A stretch of DNA of 64,000 nt from contig OZ244982.1 of NCBI GenBank assembly GCA_965223115.1, positions 1,364,001-1,428,000 on the forward strand. Direction: 5' to 3'. The position numbers were made by a program, and so were the translations under genes. Below, piece by piece: positions 1 through 8,889 of the stretch. Position 1 is the first letter of the stretch; every line of letters starts with the position of its first letter. This stretch comes from CBDCUI01 sp965223115 (GTDB lineage: Bacteria > Pseudomonadota > Gammaproteobacteria > UBA4575). The notes under the pieces were generated by a model. It made no database searches. It worked only from the letters and a program-made list of their open reading frames with translations, and was not told the origin of the DNA.

Positions 1-1
1 T

Positions 2-1417
2 TTTCTATCTTTTATCATAATCAGTTTAGCTGCACTGTCATTTGCCAACAGCAATTTACCTGATATAGGCGGCCCAGCTAGCGCAGACTTAAGCCCTGCC
101 AAAGAAATTGAACTTGGTCAAATTTTAATTTCTGAAGTACGTGGACGTTTACCCGTTTCTAACGACCCAGAGTTAAGCCAATATATTCATTCCTTAGGAA
201 CAAGGATTACTTCTGGCGGCTTAAATTCAGACTTTCCATTTACATTTCTATTAGTTGCTAATCCCGATGTGAATGCTTTCGCATTACCAGGAGGCATTAT
301 TGTGATTAACAGCGGCTTAATGATTTTAGCCCAAAAAGAAAGTGAAGTAGCCAGTGTATTCGCCCATGAGATTGCACACGTTACCCAACGTCACATTGCA
401 CGCAATTTTGCGCATGCAAAATCTTTCAGTGTTATCTCTGCGCTTACTCTTTTAGGCTCAATACTTGCAGCTGCTTATAGCAGTGAACTTGGTCAGGCCG
501 CTATCATTAGCACACAAGCAGGCATTCAAGATGCAAGACTAGCTTACTCAAGAAGTTTTGAACAAGAGGCTGATCGAATTGGGATGCAATTGCTAACCAG
601 TGCAAATATTGACCCCCAAGGAATGCCAGCATTTTTTAGTAGATTAAACAAGCACACACAGTTAAACCGTGGCCAAATCCCTGAATTTTTAAGCTCTCAC
701 CCACTTACTTTAAATCGTATTAGTGAATCGAAAGCATTAGCTAATCAATATAAAGGTAATTTTATATCAAATACAATTCATTTTGATTATGCACGTGCAC
801 GTGTTATTGCAATCACATCAAACCCTACACAGATGATTGATCATTTCAGAAAAAAAGCAAAGTCAGAAGAGCAATTAAGTGATATAGATAATTATACTTA
901 TGCCATAGCACTAAGCCGTGCAGGAAAAGACAAGCAAGCAATTAGCCGGATTAACAAAATAGCTATTAATGCTGACAATGAACTGACTGTTAAATTGGCA
1001 AAAGCACAACTTAATATTGCAGCAGGACACACTAAACAAGCTAGAGCAGACTTAGAATTACTAGATAAAGTTTATCCAAATAACATGTCAGTAATTTATT
1101 ATTTAGCTACAAGCTTAATTGAAGAAAACCAAGCTCGATTTGCTCTACAAAAACTTGACCAACTAGACAATCTTAAACAAAAGAATCCAGCCATAGACAA
1201 ACTTAAAGCTAAAGCTGCAAGCAAAGCCCATTTGCCATGGCGCAGCCACGAATCACTTGGTGATTATTATGCAGCACATGGACAATATGGTGCAGCAATG
1301 GAACAAATACAGTTGTCATTACGATCACCAGGGATAGATGTAAATTCTAAAGCCCGAGTTAATGCAAAAAAAGAACAAATGCGGGAATCACGTAAAAAAC
1401 GTGAGACTTTCAAGTAG
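2..1417 (+). CDS. M48 family periplasmic metalloprotease, BepA-like (5' end outside window)
   Basis: The reading frame is open from base 2, so the gene starts upstream of the window; an internal GTG at 269 is not the real start. The first visible residues are hydrophobic and end in an alanine/serine-rich stretch, like a signal peptide. The zinc site HEIAH is encoded at 365-379, followed downstream by the EQEAD segment carrying the third zinc ligand. The C-terminal half is helical and TPR-like. This layout (signal peptide, M48 domain, TPR domain) is that of BepA/YfgC, a periplasmic protease and chaperone for outer-membrane proteins such as LptD. A 22-base gap separates it from a convergent gene. 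The family is certain; the exact ortholog is inferred. Confidence 0.85.
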   Translation, partial: FLSFIIISLAALSFANSNLPDIGGPASADLSPAKEIELGQILISEVRGRLPVSNDPELSQYIHSLGTRITSGGLNSDFPFTFLLVANPDVNAFALPGGIIVINSGLMILAQKESEVASVFAHEIAHVTQRHIARNFAHAKSFSVISALTLLGSILAAAYSSELGQAAIISTQAGIQDARLAYSRSFEQEADRIGMQLLTSANIDPQGMPAFFSRLNKHTQLNRGQIPEFLSSHPLTLNRISESKALANQYKGNFISNTIHFDYARARVIAITSNPTQMIDHFRKKAKSEEQLSDIDNYTYAIALSRAGKDKQAISRINKIAINADNELTVKLAKAQLNIAAGHTKQARADLELLDKVYPNNMSVIYYLATSLIEENQARFALQKLDQLDNLKQKNPAIDKLKAKAASKAHLPWRSHESLGDYYAAHGQYGAAMEQIQLSLRSPGIDVNSKARVNAKKEQMRESRKKRETFK

Positions 1418-1439
1418 ATAATACTATTATTATATTTAC

Positions 1440-2033
1440 TTAGAAGTAAGATTTTGCTGCCTTAAGACTAGCTATAAGCTCAAAATGCTGTTGCCTTAAT
1501 TGCGCACCTAAATGTGACATCTGCTGAGTGATATTTTCTACCTCTTTAATTTCAGCTGAAGTAGCAGTAGTTGTTTTAATTTTACATCGCAAATACTGAT
1601 ATTTTTTTAGCAAATAATTGTTGTAGATTATACCATCCATTAATGATTTAGCTTCTGTATAAAAACTTCGAATTGCTACACGCTCTTCTTTACTAGGTAA
1701 TTTATTGATACAGGCTGTATCACTTTGAAATTTTTTAAAGACATTGTCTGCACTACTCCAGAATACAAACAGACCATTCTCTACTTTTTGTTCTTCCAGT
1801 TTGACTGAAATATCATTTCGATATGACTCAATAAAAACTGATATGTCTTTTCGAAATTGCTCACGAAGCATTTGAACCTGTTTTTGTTCATTTTTGCATT
1901 GCCTTGCATGCTGATATTTAATTTTAACTCTACGTATGAAATGCACTATCCAAATAGCGATAAATAATAACACTACTATAAGCATACCTTTATATACATA
2001 TGGAAGAGATGTGATTGAAGTAACCATCTCCAT
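1440..2033 (-). CDS. Hypothetical single-pass membrane protein
   Basis: A 197-residue protein with one N-terminal membrane segment (about residues 15-33), then a basic stretch and a charged helical cytoplasmic region with coiled-coil character. I do not recognise a family. A GGAG lies about 11 bases before the first ATG; a second ATG two codons later is equally possible. It is convergent with the M48 protease gene and upstream of nothing obviously related. Composition and codon use match the neighbours, so it is probably a real gene, but no function can be assigned. Confidence 0.55.
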   Translation of the reverse strand: MEMVTSITSLPYVYKGMLIVVLLFIAIWIVHFIRRVKIKYQHARQCKNEQKQVQMLREQFRKDISVFIESYRNDISVKLEEQKVENGLFVFWSSADNVFKKFQSDTACINKLPSKEERVAIRSFYTEAKSLMDGIIYNNYLLKKYQYLRCKIKTTTATSAEIKEVENITQQMSHLGAQLRQQHFELIASLKAAKSYF

Positions 2034-2181
2034 AACTCATTATTCTCCAACTCCAAACCAATGCATTAGAATTATCAAACAAATCGGCTTAAGTTATACC
2101 AATGGTGCTAAGAGGTAGATATATCTTGATAAATGGAAATACTTAAAAGACTAAACTATTGTAGCTTTCAAACTAAAATCA

Positions 2182-2475
2182 AAAACTGTCAGCAAATTCA
2201 CAACCTGTAACCCAATAGTATCCATCTGCATCTCTTTTACAGCCATCGCCACTAAAATATAAACCCGGATATTGTGAAAAATAGGTGTCTATAAAACACT
2301 GATGATCCCCGTATACTGTTCGCATTTGTCCCGGCCAAGGGTATTTCATCACTAGACTGCCCTGACATTCGCCTTCAAGGTTCCCTTCACTATCTACAAT
2401 TGCTGGCTGAACTCCAAAAAAAAGGAGTACTCGCAGATCCCGGCTTTAAATCTGTTGCACAACGAGTTGTTATTT
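2182..2475 (-). pseudogene. Remnant of acetyl-CoA synthetase (C-terminal part)
   Basis: Read on the minus strand, this stretch encodes blocks typical of the AMP-forming acetyl-CoA synthetase Acs: DLKPGSASTPFF, then GVQPAIVDSEGN, GSLVMKYPWPGQMRTVYGDH, YFSGDG and RDADGYYWVTG. The first block and GVQPAIV are in different frames; a run of 8 T (A on the plus strand near 2416-2423) has one base too many. The frame then meets a stop just after the position of the TGR-VDD motif. The adenylation N-terminus and the lysine-bearing C-terminal domain are missing. It is a decayed fragment with no functional product. Confidence 0.8.
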
Positions 2476-2710
2476 TAATAGTGCTATATGTGTAAGTTTA
2501 GATAAAAACAATGCTTCTATACGAAGTAAAAACCTTCCAACATAAAGCAGTATAATACCATTAAAAATATAAGCATTTTTCATGTTTTATGTAGCCGGTC
2601 CCGTGTATATAGAATGCTTAACCTATATAGCTATTTTCTATTTTATGACACAATTACTACAAACTTTATTTATGCATTTCTAATAACAACTACATACAAA
2701 GGAAAGCATT

Positions 2711-3091
2711 ATGACTGATGACACTAAACTAAAACTTTTAAAAGTTGTTCTGTTCATATTAGGTTTATTTTTTATTGTTGGAGTCTACGCCATGATGATG
2801 TACATCTGGCCTGAAGGCTGGGGTTGGACACCAAGACAACCTGAGTACGAACAAATGATTATGGGCATTTACGCAACACTAGGAGTATTTTTAATTATTG
2901 CTGCAAAAGATCCACAATCACACCGTAGTTTAATATGGTTTACAATTTGGTCTAGCATTGTCCATGGTGGAATCATGCTAGTACAAGCTATTGTAGACGA
3001 AACTGAGCGAGCAAATTTATTAGGAGATGTACCAGCATTATTATTAGCAGCTGCAATCTTATGGTACTTAATGCCAAAACGAGTTAGTTAA
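2711..3091 (+). CDS. Small four-helix membrane protein, DUF6632/BphX-like
   Basis: A 126-residue protein with about four predicted membrane segments (residues 9-30, 46-64, 73-92 and 104-121) and a conserved-looking WGWTPRQPEYEQMIMGIYATLG loop-helix region. This pattern resembles small DUF6632/BphX-like membrane proteins of unknown function; the family name comes from memory of the pattern and is not certain. AAGGAA lies 6-8 bases before the ATG, so the start is well supported. It is a single gene bounded downstream by a strong stem-loop terminator. Confidence 0.6.
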   Translation: MTDDTKLKLLKVVLFILGLFFIVGVYAMMMYIWPEGWGWTPRQPEYEQMIMGIYATLGVFLIIAAKDPQSHRSLIWFTIWSSIVHGGIMLVQAIVDETERANLLGDVPALLLAAAILWYLMPKRVS

Positions 3092-3100
3092 TTCAACCAT

Positions 3101-3137
3101 TGTAAATGTCCGCTTTATACTAAAGCGGACATTTACA
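3101..3137. terminator. Bidirectional stem-loop terminator
   Basis: A perfect 17-bp inverted repeat: TGTAAATGTCCGCTTTA at 3101-3117, the 3-base loop TAC, then its exact complement at 3121-3137. It lies between the 3' ends of two convergent genes (ending at 3091 and 3150), where a shared terminator is expected. Neither side has a long T run. Confidence 0.85.
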
Positions 3138-3149
3138 GCAAGTATTATT

Positions 3150-3413
3150 CTAGGGGTTCAAATCTAATACTTCTTCGATTGTCTCAAACGGTAAGGAAGC
3201 CTCTTCGTTCACTTTCTTTACACTTTCAGCATCATTAGCTTCAAATAGACAGGTACATTTACTGTCAGCAGGATAAAAATTACTACGAATGTATTTTACT
3301 GATGTGCCTTGCTCAGAAAATTTATTACTTGTATCAATCGCAGCTTTTTGAGCATTACCAAGATCTTCCATTGAGATTCCTGGTAATTTTCTTTGTACAG
3401 CAAAGATTGGCAT
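3150..3413 (-). CDS. DUF4242 domain protein (nickel-binding-like ferredoxin fold)
   Basis: An 87-residue protein made of a single DUF4242-type domain: MPIFAVQRKLPG start, then the segment around VKYIRSNFYPADSKCTCLFEAND, then SLPFETIEEVLDLNP. DUF4242 proteins are small alpha/beta-barrel proteins; the characterised SCO4226 of Streptomyces binds nickel. The start at 3413 is chosen because GGAGG lies 6 bases before this ATG; a longer frame begins 8 codons upstream. The nearby urease cluster makes a nickel link tempting, but it is only inferred. Confidence 0.75.
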   Translation of the reverse strand: MPIFAVQRKLPGISMEDLGNAQKAAIDTSNKFSEQGTSVKYIRSNFYPADSKCTCLFEANDAESVKKVNEEASLPFETIEEVLDLNP

Positions 3414-3638
3414 TTCTTCCTCCTTATTAATTAGCACTTTAGTGCTTATAGTATTTCGTAAACGTAAATATACACTAACATTATGATAAAATGCCTTATA
3501 AAATTATACTTAATTAAACTTAAGAATATACATGCTTTACTAATATTAATAGTAGCTAATGTAGTTTAAAAACAAGCAAATAAGCTTTACTGATTACAAT
3601 CAGCATATATAAAACAAAAAAATGAGAGGTAAATAAAC

Positions 3639-4142
3639 ATGGATGCACAAATCAAGAAGACTGTACTGCGAATGATCCCATACGGGTTATATATCCTCAC
3701 AAGCGAGTCAAAAGATGGACAAATTGCTGCAGCTACAGTCAATTGGGCAACACAAGCTTCATTTGAACCACCCCTGGTTGCAGTGGGGGTAAAAACAGAT
3801 TCTGGAGCACACGAGATCATCAAACAAACAAAAACATTCGCATTGAACGTCTTAGGTAAAGGACAACAGGATCTTGCATATACATTTTTCAAAACTTTAG
3901 AACGCGATGGAAATTCGATTGGCGGAGAAACATTTTCTATTGGTAAATCTGGTGCTCCAATATTTGATAAAGCAGCTGCATGCCTAGAATGTACATTTGT
4001 AGACTCCGTTGAACGCGGTGACCACTCAATTTTTGTAGGCGAAGTAATCGAAGCAAGTTTAAATCGAGAAATAACAGGTCGAGCCGATGCAGAAACTCTT
4101 GCGTTAGGCGATTTGGGTGAAAAAGTATTTTATGGTGGGTAG
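3639..4142 (+). CDS. Flavin reductase-like FMN-binding domain protein
   Basis: A 167-residue protein covering one flavin-reductase-like split-barrel domain: PYGLYILTS at the start, NWATQASFEPPLVAVGV (the usual FMN-contact region), TFALNVLG, and a late GDHSIFVGEVIEA strand. Members bind FMN and either supply reduced flavin to a partner oxygenase or act as small electron carriers. No partner oxygenase is visible beside it. GAGAGG lies 8-9 bases before the ATG. The gene stands alone after an AT-rich 200-base intergenic region (3438-3638) in which I see no other feature. Confidence 0.85.
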   Translation: MDAQIKKTVLRMIPYGLYILTSESKDGQIAAATVNWATQASFEPPLVAVGVKTDSGAHEIIKQTKTFALNVLGKGQQDLAYTFFKTLERDGNSIGGETFSIGKSGAPIFDKAAACLECTFVDSVERGDHSIFVGEVIEASLNREITGRADAETLALGDLGEKVFYGG

Positions 4143-4334
4143 TGTAATATTAATCCAAACAATAATAATATTTTTAAAAAAACTATCAACCTTCTATTTT
4201 TAACAAGATCTAAAAAAACTAAACACTTGAGCACTCCTTTTTAATAATAAAAATATAATGGCTATAGTGTGTATTTGAATAACAGGTTTTAAAAATTATA
4301 AGCTATTACAGATACATGCTTTTAGCCATAACCT

Positions 4335-4595
4335 ATAGAAAATAAACTAAAGAGTTTATTAATAGTTCTTTTTTGGGTTTTTGCTATCTCTATATTAACA
4401 GCTGTAATTTTAGCACTTATAAAAATTGGTGCCGCAGAGGTTTTTCCTTATGCTGAGCAAAAGTGGAAAAGTGCTGGTGTAATTATCATTATTGCTAGTT
4501 GGATTATTTTACTACCTTTAATGGCAATATTAAGCGTATTTGTTGGTTTATATCGATTACTTACCGTTGAGCATCTTTATTTATTAAGTCGTTAA
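4335..4595 (+). CDS. Possible small two-helix membrane protein lacking a normal start codon
   Basis: From 4335 to the TAA at 4593-4595 an open frame of 86 codons encodes two clear hydrophobic helices separated by a charged loop (roughly VFPYAEQKWKSAG) and a YRLLTVEHLYLLSR tail, which looks like real protein rather than chance. No ATG, GTG or TTG lies at a sensible N-terminal position; the best candidate start is ATA at 4335, followed by ENKLKSLLIVL, as if an ATG had mutated. No clear ribosome binding site precedes it. Its 3' end overlaps the convergent ureG end by 12 bases. It may be a dying gene. The remaining intergenic stretch (4143-4334) holds nothing recognisable. Confidence 0.35.
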   Translation: MENKLKSLLIVLFWVFAISILTAVILALIKIGAAEVFPYAEQKWKSAGVIIIIASWIILLPLMAILSVFVGLYRLLTVEHLYLLSR

Positions 4596-5195
4596 CATTC
4601 CTTCAGTTTTTATAAATCGAATTATATCCTCCAAGCCCTCATACGCCTTTAAATTAGTAAATACGAAAGGCCTATCGCCACGCATTTTCTTTGCATCACA
4701 CTCCATCACTTCTAATGAAGCACCTACCATGGGTGCCAAATCAGTTTTATTAATTACTAATAAATCAGATTTAGTAATCCCAGGCCCACCTTTACGTGGG
4801 ATTTTATCGCCTGCTGCCACATCGATTACATAAATAGTTAAATCGGATAGCTCTGGACTGAACGTGGCACTTAAGTTATCGCCTCCACTTTCCACCAACA
4901 CAAAATCCAACTCAGGAAATTCAGCACAAAGTTCTTGTACTGCTGCAAGATTAATTGATGCATCCTCTCGAATGGCTGTATGTGGACAACCACCTGTCTC
5001 GACTCCTTTAATGCGTTCTTTTACTAGTGCTTCGTGTTTAATTAAAAACTCAGCATCTTCGCGCGTATAGATATCATTCGTAACTACACCTATTTCATAT
5101 TCATTACGCATTTTTACGCACAAGGCATTCAATAATGCGGTTTTACCTGAACCTACGGGCCCACCTACACCTACTCGTAATACTTGTTTTTTCAT
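4584..5195 (-). CDS. ureG: Urease accessory GTPase UreG
   Basis: A 203-residue SIMIBI-class GTPase that drives GTP-dependent nickel delivery to the urease active site with UreE, UreF and UreD. The P-loop GGPVGSGKT is at residues 11-19, the metal-binding Cys-Pro-His motif is in ETGGCPHTAIREDAS, and the guanine-specificity motif is NKTD. Length is normal for the family. It is the last gene of the urt-ure unit, 18 bases after ureF. AGAAG lies upstream of the ATG. The 3' end overlaps a convergent membrane ORF. Confidence 0.97.
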   Translation of the reverse strand: MKKQVLRVGVGGPVGSGKTALLNALCVKMRNEYEIGVVTNDIYTREDAEFLIKHEALVKERIKGVETGGCPHTAIREDASINLAAVQELCAEFPELDFVLVESGGDNLSATFSPELSDLTIYVIDVAAGDKIPRKGGPGITKSDLLVINKTDLAPMVGASLEVMECDAKKMRGDRPFVFTNLKAYEGLEDIIRFIKTEGMLTT

Positions 5196-5213
5196 TTTCT
5201 AAATTTCTTCTAA

Positions 5214-5900
5214 TTAAGAACGGAACAATCGTGAATATTGTGTTTCGTGCTTTGCACTGGCAATACCAAGCCCAACAGCAGTACTTCCTATTTCGTCATC
5301 ATCTAATTGCATAGCTGTTTCAACTAAATTTGGGATATCATTAATAAAGGAAGATAGAATCCTCTGACCAGCAGTTTGCCCTAAAGGAATTAGCTTAATT
5401 GCAGCATTAACCTGATTCTCACACCATGCCCATAAGTAACCACAACAGCAATCATGCTTATTTATTTGCCATATATAGGCTGCAAGAGAAAAAGCTGTTG
5501 CATAGGTAACATACTGTGTTTCAATAATTTCATTTACCAAAGGCACTTCTAAATCTTGTAGTAGTTTTGACAAGGCCTTACCAAGATAATGATCTTCATC
5601 ATAGAGTTCTTTTGCCTCACGACTAGCAAGCAAAAATTTACTCCAATATTCTATTTGCTCTAAATTACTTGATTGCCAAGCCTCATAAAGTCTGATTAAA
5701 ACTGGTAAATCTAAATTAGCTTGTGAAGTATGCATAAGTCCTGTGATCCAATCACGTGTACTCTCTTCATCTTTCACCCATTCTTGATCGCATACATGTT
5801 CCAAGCCCTGAGAATATGCAAAAGCCCCAATAGGTAATGATGGGCTTGTAAGCCGCATCAAATTAAGCATAGCAGTATTGTTTAAAATTTGCGCTGACAT
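5214..5900 (-). CDS. ureF: Urease accessory protein UreF
   Basis: UreF forms the UreD-UreF-UreG complex on apo-urease and gates GTP use by UreG. The N-terminal LMRLTSPSLPIGAFAYSQGLE block and C-terminal RLFRS are typical. I chose the ATG at 5900 (MSAQILNN), 4 bases after the ureE stop, because family members begin close to MLRLxSPxLPIG; an in-frame ATG at 5921 and a longer frame from 5951 overlap ureE. No strong ribosome binding site separates these options, so translation is probably coupled to ureE. Confidence 0.95.
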   Translation of the reverse strand: MSAQILNNTAMLNLMRLTSPSLPIGAFAYSQGLEHVCDQEWVKDEESTRDWITGLMHTSQANLDLPVLIRLYEAWQSSNLEQIEYWSKFLLASREAKELYDEDHYLGKALSKLLQDLEVPLVNEIIETQYVTYATAFSLAAYIWQINKHDCCCGYLWAWCENQVNAAIKLIPLGQTAGQRILSSFINDIPNLVETAMQLDDDEIGSTAVGLGIASAKHETQYSRLFRS

Positions 5901-5904
5901 ATAA

Positions 5905-6342
5905 TTAATGTGAGTGATCATGTTTATGATATGCACCTGGTTCGGGCTCAAATGCTCGCATCTCGTGCGTGATACTTAAACCCAAGTTTGCTACCATTTC
6001 ATCTAACACATGGTCTTTTAAATAAATTAAACTATTTTTCTCTATTTGTAATGGCATATGCCGATTGCCAAGATGATAACTAGCTTTTGCTAACAATAAT
6101 TTATCTGGGCTATTCGCAACTGAAACTTCTTCTAAAGCTGCCACAACTTTTGCAATAGTCCCTTCATCACTACGTAAATAATCCCCGCCACGTAGCACTA
6201 AACCGCGAGGTAACATCAAGCCCACTTCTTCGCCACTGTCTAATTTGGTTTTAAGTCTAGCTTTTTGACGCAACTCAAATGCCAAAGTTACAGTTTGGTT
6301 ATAGTCATGTGCGTGTTCCAAGCGTTCAGTAAAAACAAGCAT
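5905..6342 (-). CDS. ureE: Urease accessory nickel chaperone UreE
   Basis: UreE carries nickel to the urease assembly complex. The N-terminal peptide-binding-like domain (about 1-70, with GLMLPRGLVLRGGDYL) and the C-terminal metal-binding domain (HLGNRHMPLQIE, the LKDHVLDEMVANLGL helix) are both present. It ends with the short His-rich tail HKHDHSH, an extra nickel-binding tail seen in many UreE. The ATG at 6342 is preferred over a TTG two codons upstream. A 160-base gap separates it from ureC, in which I see no feature. Confidence 0.96.
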   Translation of the reverse strand: MLVFTERLEHAHDYNQTVTLAFELRQKARLKTKLDSGEEVGLMLPRGLVLRGGDYLRSDEGTIAKVVAALEEVSVANSPDKLLLAKASYHLGNRHMPLQIEKNSLIYLKDHVLDEMVANLGLSITHEMRAFEPEPGAYHKHDHSH

Positions 6343-6503
6343 AATCAATTTGTCTTTCTAAGCTTTTATTTGTCAACCATGATTATATTTATAAGTGCGA
6401 CTGATAATAGGCAAAAAATATTGAAAAAGCGGAGTTATGTATAAATAAATGAGCATTTTGAAATATTTTTTAACAAAGTCTCAGGATAAATCAAGGCTTA
6501 GGA

Positions 6504-8207
6504 TTAAAATAAAAAGTAACGTTGCGCCATAGGCACCACATTTGCCGGTTCACATGTTAATAGCTCACCATCAGCACGAACTTCATAAGTTTGTGGATTA
6601 ACATCAATATTGGGCTGATAAGTATTTAGATATAAATCTTTTTTCTGAATACTACGTGTATTGCATACAGCTACAACTTGTTTTTCTAATTTTAATGAAT
6701 TTTTAATATCTGCATCCACTGCAGCTTTTGAAACAAATGTCATGGATGTTGAGGTGTTAGCTTTATTTTGCGCCCCAAACATATAACGGTAATGTGTAGG
6801 CTGTGGAGTTGGAATAGAAGCATTCGGGTCTCCCATTGGCGCCGCTACAATAAAACCGCCTTTAATAATGAGTGACGGCTTCACACCAAAAAATGGAGGT
6901 TTCCATAACACCAAATCCGCAAGCTTTCCTACTTCAACGGAACCAACTTCATGCGCAATGCCATGCGTAATAGCAGGATTAATTGTATATTTTGCGATAT
7001 AACGTTTAATCCTAAAATTATCATTCTGACTATTATCTTCTGGTAACGTACCACGTTGTACCTTCATTTTATTTGCAGTCTGCCAAGTACGTGTAACTAC
7101 TTCACCCACACGACCCATCGCTTGCGAGTCTGATGCAATCATGCTGAAAGCACCTAGATCATGTAAAATATCTTCTGCCGCAATGGTTTCTTTACGAATT
7201 CTTGATTCTGCAAATGCGACATCCTCCGGAATATTGGGATCTAAATGGTGACATACCATTAACATATCTAAATGTTCATCAATGGTATTCACTGTATATG
7301 GACGAGTTGGATTTGTGCTCGAAGGCAATACGTTGGCTTGGCCACACACACGAATGATGTCAGGCGCATGTCCACCACCTGCACCTTCTGTATGATAAGT
7401 GTGGATGGCACGATCTTTAAACGCAGCAATGGTGTCTTCAACGAAACCGGATTCATTTAAAGTATCTGTATGTATGGCAACTTGTACATCATATTTATCT
7501 GCAACACTTAAACAATTATCAATGGCAGCTGGTGTGGTACCCCAATCTTCGTGTAATTTTAACCCCATTGCACCTGCTTCAAGCTGTTCGTTTAATGCTT
7601 GTGGCAAACTTGCATTGCCTTTACCAAGAAATCCTAAATTCATCGGCAAACTATCTGCTGCCTCCAACATACGGTGAATATTCCAAGGACCAGGTGTACA
7701 CGTAGTTGCATTAGTGCCAGTTGCAGGACCTGTGCCACCACCCAGCATAGTTGTTACACCTGACATAAGCGCATCTTCAATTTGTTGTGGGCAAATAAAA
7801 TGTATATGCGCATCAATGCCACCAGCCGTTAAGATCTGTCCTTCTCCTGCAATGGCTTCTGTTCCTGGACCTATTACAATATCCACATTAGGTTGTACAT
7901 CTGGATTACCTGCTTTACCTATTCCAGCAATACGCCCGTCTTTAATCCCAACATCTGCTTTGACAATACCCCAATAATCGACAATCAATGCATTAGTAAT
8001 AACTGTATCTACTGCTTCTTTACTTGAAACTTGACTTTGACCCATACCATCGCGAATGACTTTGCCTCCACCAAACTTTACTTCTTCGCCATACGTAGCA
8101 AAGTCCTTTTCTACTTCAACGAGTAGTTCAGTATCTGCAAGACGTAAACGATCCCCCACTGTAGGTCCATACATTTCTGCATACGCTTGTCTTGAAATTT
8201 TTGCCAT
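6504..8207 (-). CDS. ureC: Urease alpha subunit (catalytic)
   Basis: The 567-residue nickel amidohydrolase that hydrolyses urea to ammonia and carbamate. All active-site residues occur at canonical places: His134 and His136 in AHIHF, the carbamylated Lys217 and His219 in GLKLHEDWG, histidines in VAIHTDT and HTYHTEGAGGGHAPD, the flap CHH in MVCHHLDPNIPED, and the late nickel ligand Asp in ASDSQAMGRVGE. Length equals the family norm. AAGG lies before the ATG. It lies 24 bases after ureB. Nothing suggests loss of activity. Confidence 0.99.
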   Translation of the reverse strand: MAKISRQAYAEMYGPTVGDRLRLADTELLVEVEKDFATYGEEVKFGGGKVIRDGMGQSQVSSKEAVDTVITNALIVDYWGIVKADVGIKDGRIAGIGKAGNPDVQPNVDIVIGPGTEAIAGEGQILTAGGIDAHIHFICPQQIEDALMSGVTTMLGGGTGPATGTNATTCTPGPWNIHRMLEAADSLPMNLGFLGKGNASLPQALNEQLEAGAMGLKLHEDWGTTPAAIDNCLSVADKYDVQVAIHTDTLNESGFVEDTIAAFKDRAIHTYHTEGAGGGHAPDIIRVCGQANVLPSSTNPTRPYTVNTIDEHLDMLMVCHHLDPNIPEDVAFAESRIRKETIAAEDILHDLGAFSMIASDSQAMGRVGEVVTRTWQTANKMKVQRGTLPEDNSQNDNFRIKRYIAKYTINPAITHGIAHEVGSVEVGKLADLVLWKPPFFGVKPSLIIKGGFIVAAPMGDPNASIPTPQPTHYRYMFGAQNKANTSTSMTFVSKAAVDADIKNSLKLEKQVVAVCNTRSIQKKDLYLNTYQPNIDVNPQTYEVRADGELLTCEPANVVPMAQRYFLF

Positions 8208-8231
8208 TTTTTAACCTTGCAATTCGTTTGA

Positions 8232-8552
8232 TTAATCAAGCGGGCCCATTACCTTGGCATTAAATCCATAAACAACTCTTTTACCATCCATATCTACCAA
8301 AATTACACTACGCTCCTGCCCTGGTTCAAATCGCACTGCGGTGCCAGCAGGAATATCAAGGCGTTTTCCTTTTGTTGCCTCACGATCAAATTGCAATGCA
8401 GAATTAGTTTCATAAAAATGAAAATGTGAACCAACTTGAATGGGTCGATCACCTGTATTTGCAACAGTTACTTTATAAGTAGAACGATCAGCATTAATTT
8501 CTAACTCACCATCTGCAGCTAATAATTCACCTGGGTTGATTCCAATGTTCAT
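8232..8552 (-). CDS. ureB: Urease beta subunit
   Basis: A structural subunit of the urease (alpha-beta-gamma)3 complex. It starts MNIGINPGELLAADGELEIN and contains the SHFHFYE strand and the DIPAGTAVRFEPGQ block typical of UreB. The ATG at 8552 is preferred because GAGG lies 8 bases upstream and the family starts close to the PGE motif; an in-frame GTG at 8564 overlaps the ureA stop. ureA and ureB are separate genes here, unlike the Helicobacter fusion. Confidence 0.97.
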   Translation of the reverse strand: MNIGINPGELLAADGELEINADRSTYKVTVANTGDRPIQVGSHFHFYETNSALQFDREATKGKRLDIPAGTAVRFEPGQERSVILVDMDGKRVVYGFNAKVMGPLD

Positions 8553-8560
8553 AGATTGCC

Positions 8561-8863
8561 TCACAAAATTGGGTTATGAACGGTTACAAGCTTTGTGCCG
8601 TCAGGAAAAGTAGCTTCAACCTGAACTTCATGAATCATGTCTGCAATACCATCCATTACATCCTGCTGAGACAAAAGTGTACGTCCATATTCCATTAGCT
8701 CAGCTACGCTTTTACCGGCACGCGCACCTTCCAAAATTGCCGAAGAAATATAGGCAACGGCCTCTGGATAATTTAGCTTTATACCATTTGCTTTCCTTCT
8801 TTCTGCAAGCAATCCTGCAGTAAAAAGTAAAAGCTTATCTTTTTCACGTGGAGAAAGTTCCAT
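8561..8863 (-). CDS. ureA: Urease gamma subunit
   Basis: The 100-residue gamma subunit, with the family start MELSPREKDKLLLFTAGLLAERR, the LNYPEAVAYIS helix and the VQVEATFPDGTKLVTVHNPI ending. It packs against UreC in the urease trimer. The gene has a clear GAGGGAAG ribosome binding site. The TGA stop lies 8 bases before the preferred ureB start, so the structural genes are probably translationally coupled. Confidence 0.98.
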   Translation of the reverse strand: MELSPREKDKLLLFTAGLLAERRKANGIKLNYPEAVAYISSAILEGARAGKSVAELMEYGRTLLSQQDVMDGIADMIHEVQVEATFPDGTKLVTVHNPIL

Positions 8864-8889
8864 ACAGCTTCCCTCTAATTAATTATTTT

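Noticed and set aside
1936..2118. Plus-strand 60-codon ORF
   Set aside because: It lies mostly antisense to the hypothetical membrane protein gene, lacks a ribosome binding site and has no recognisable protein features.
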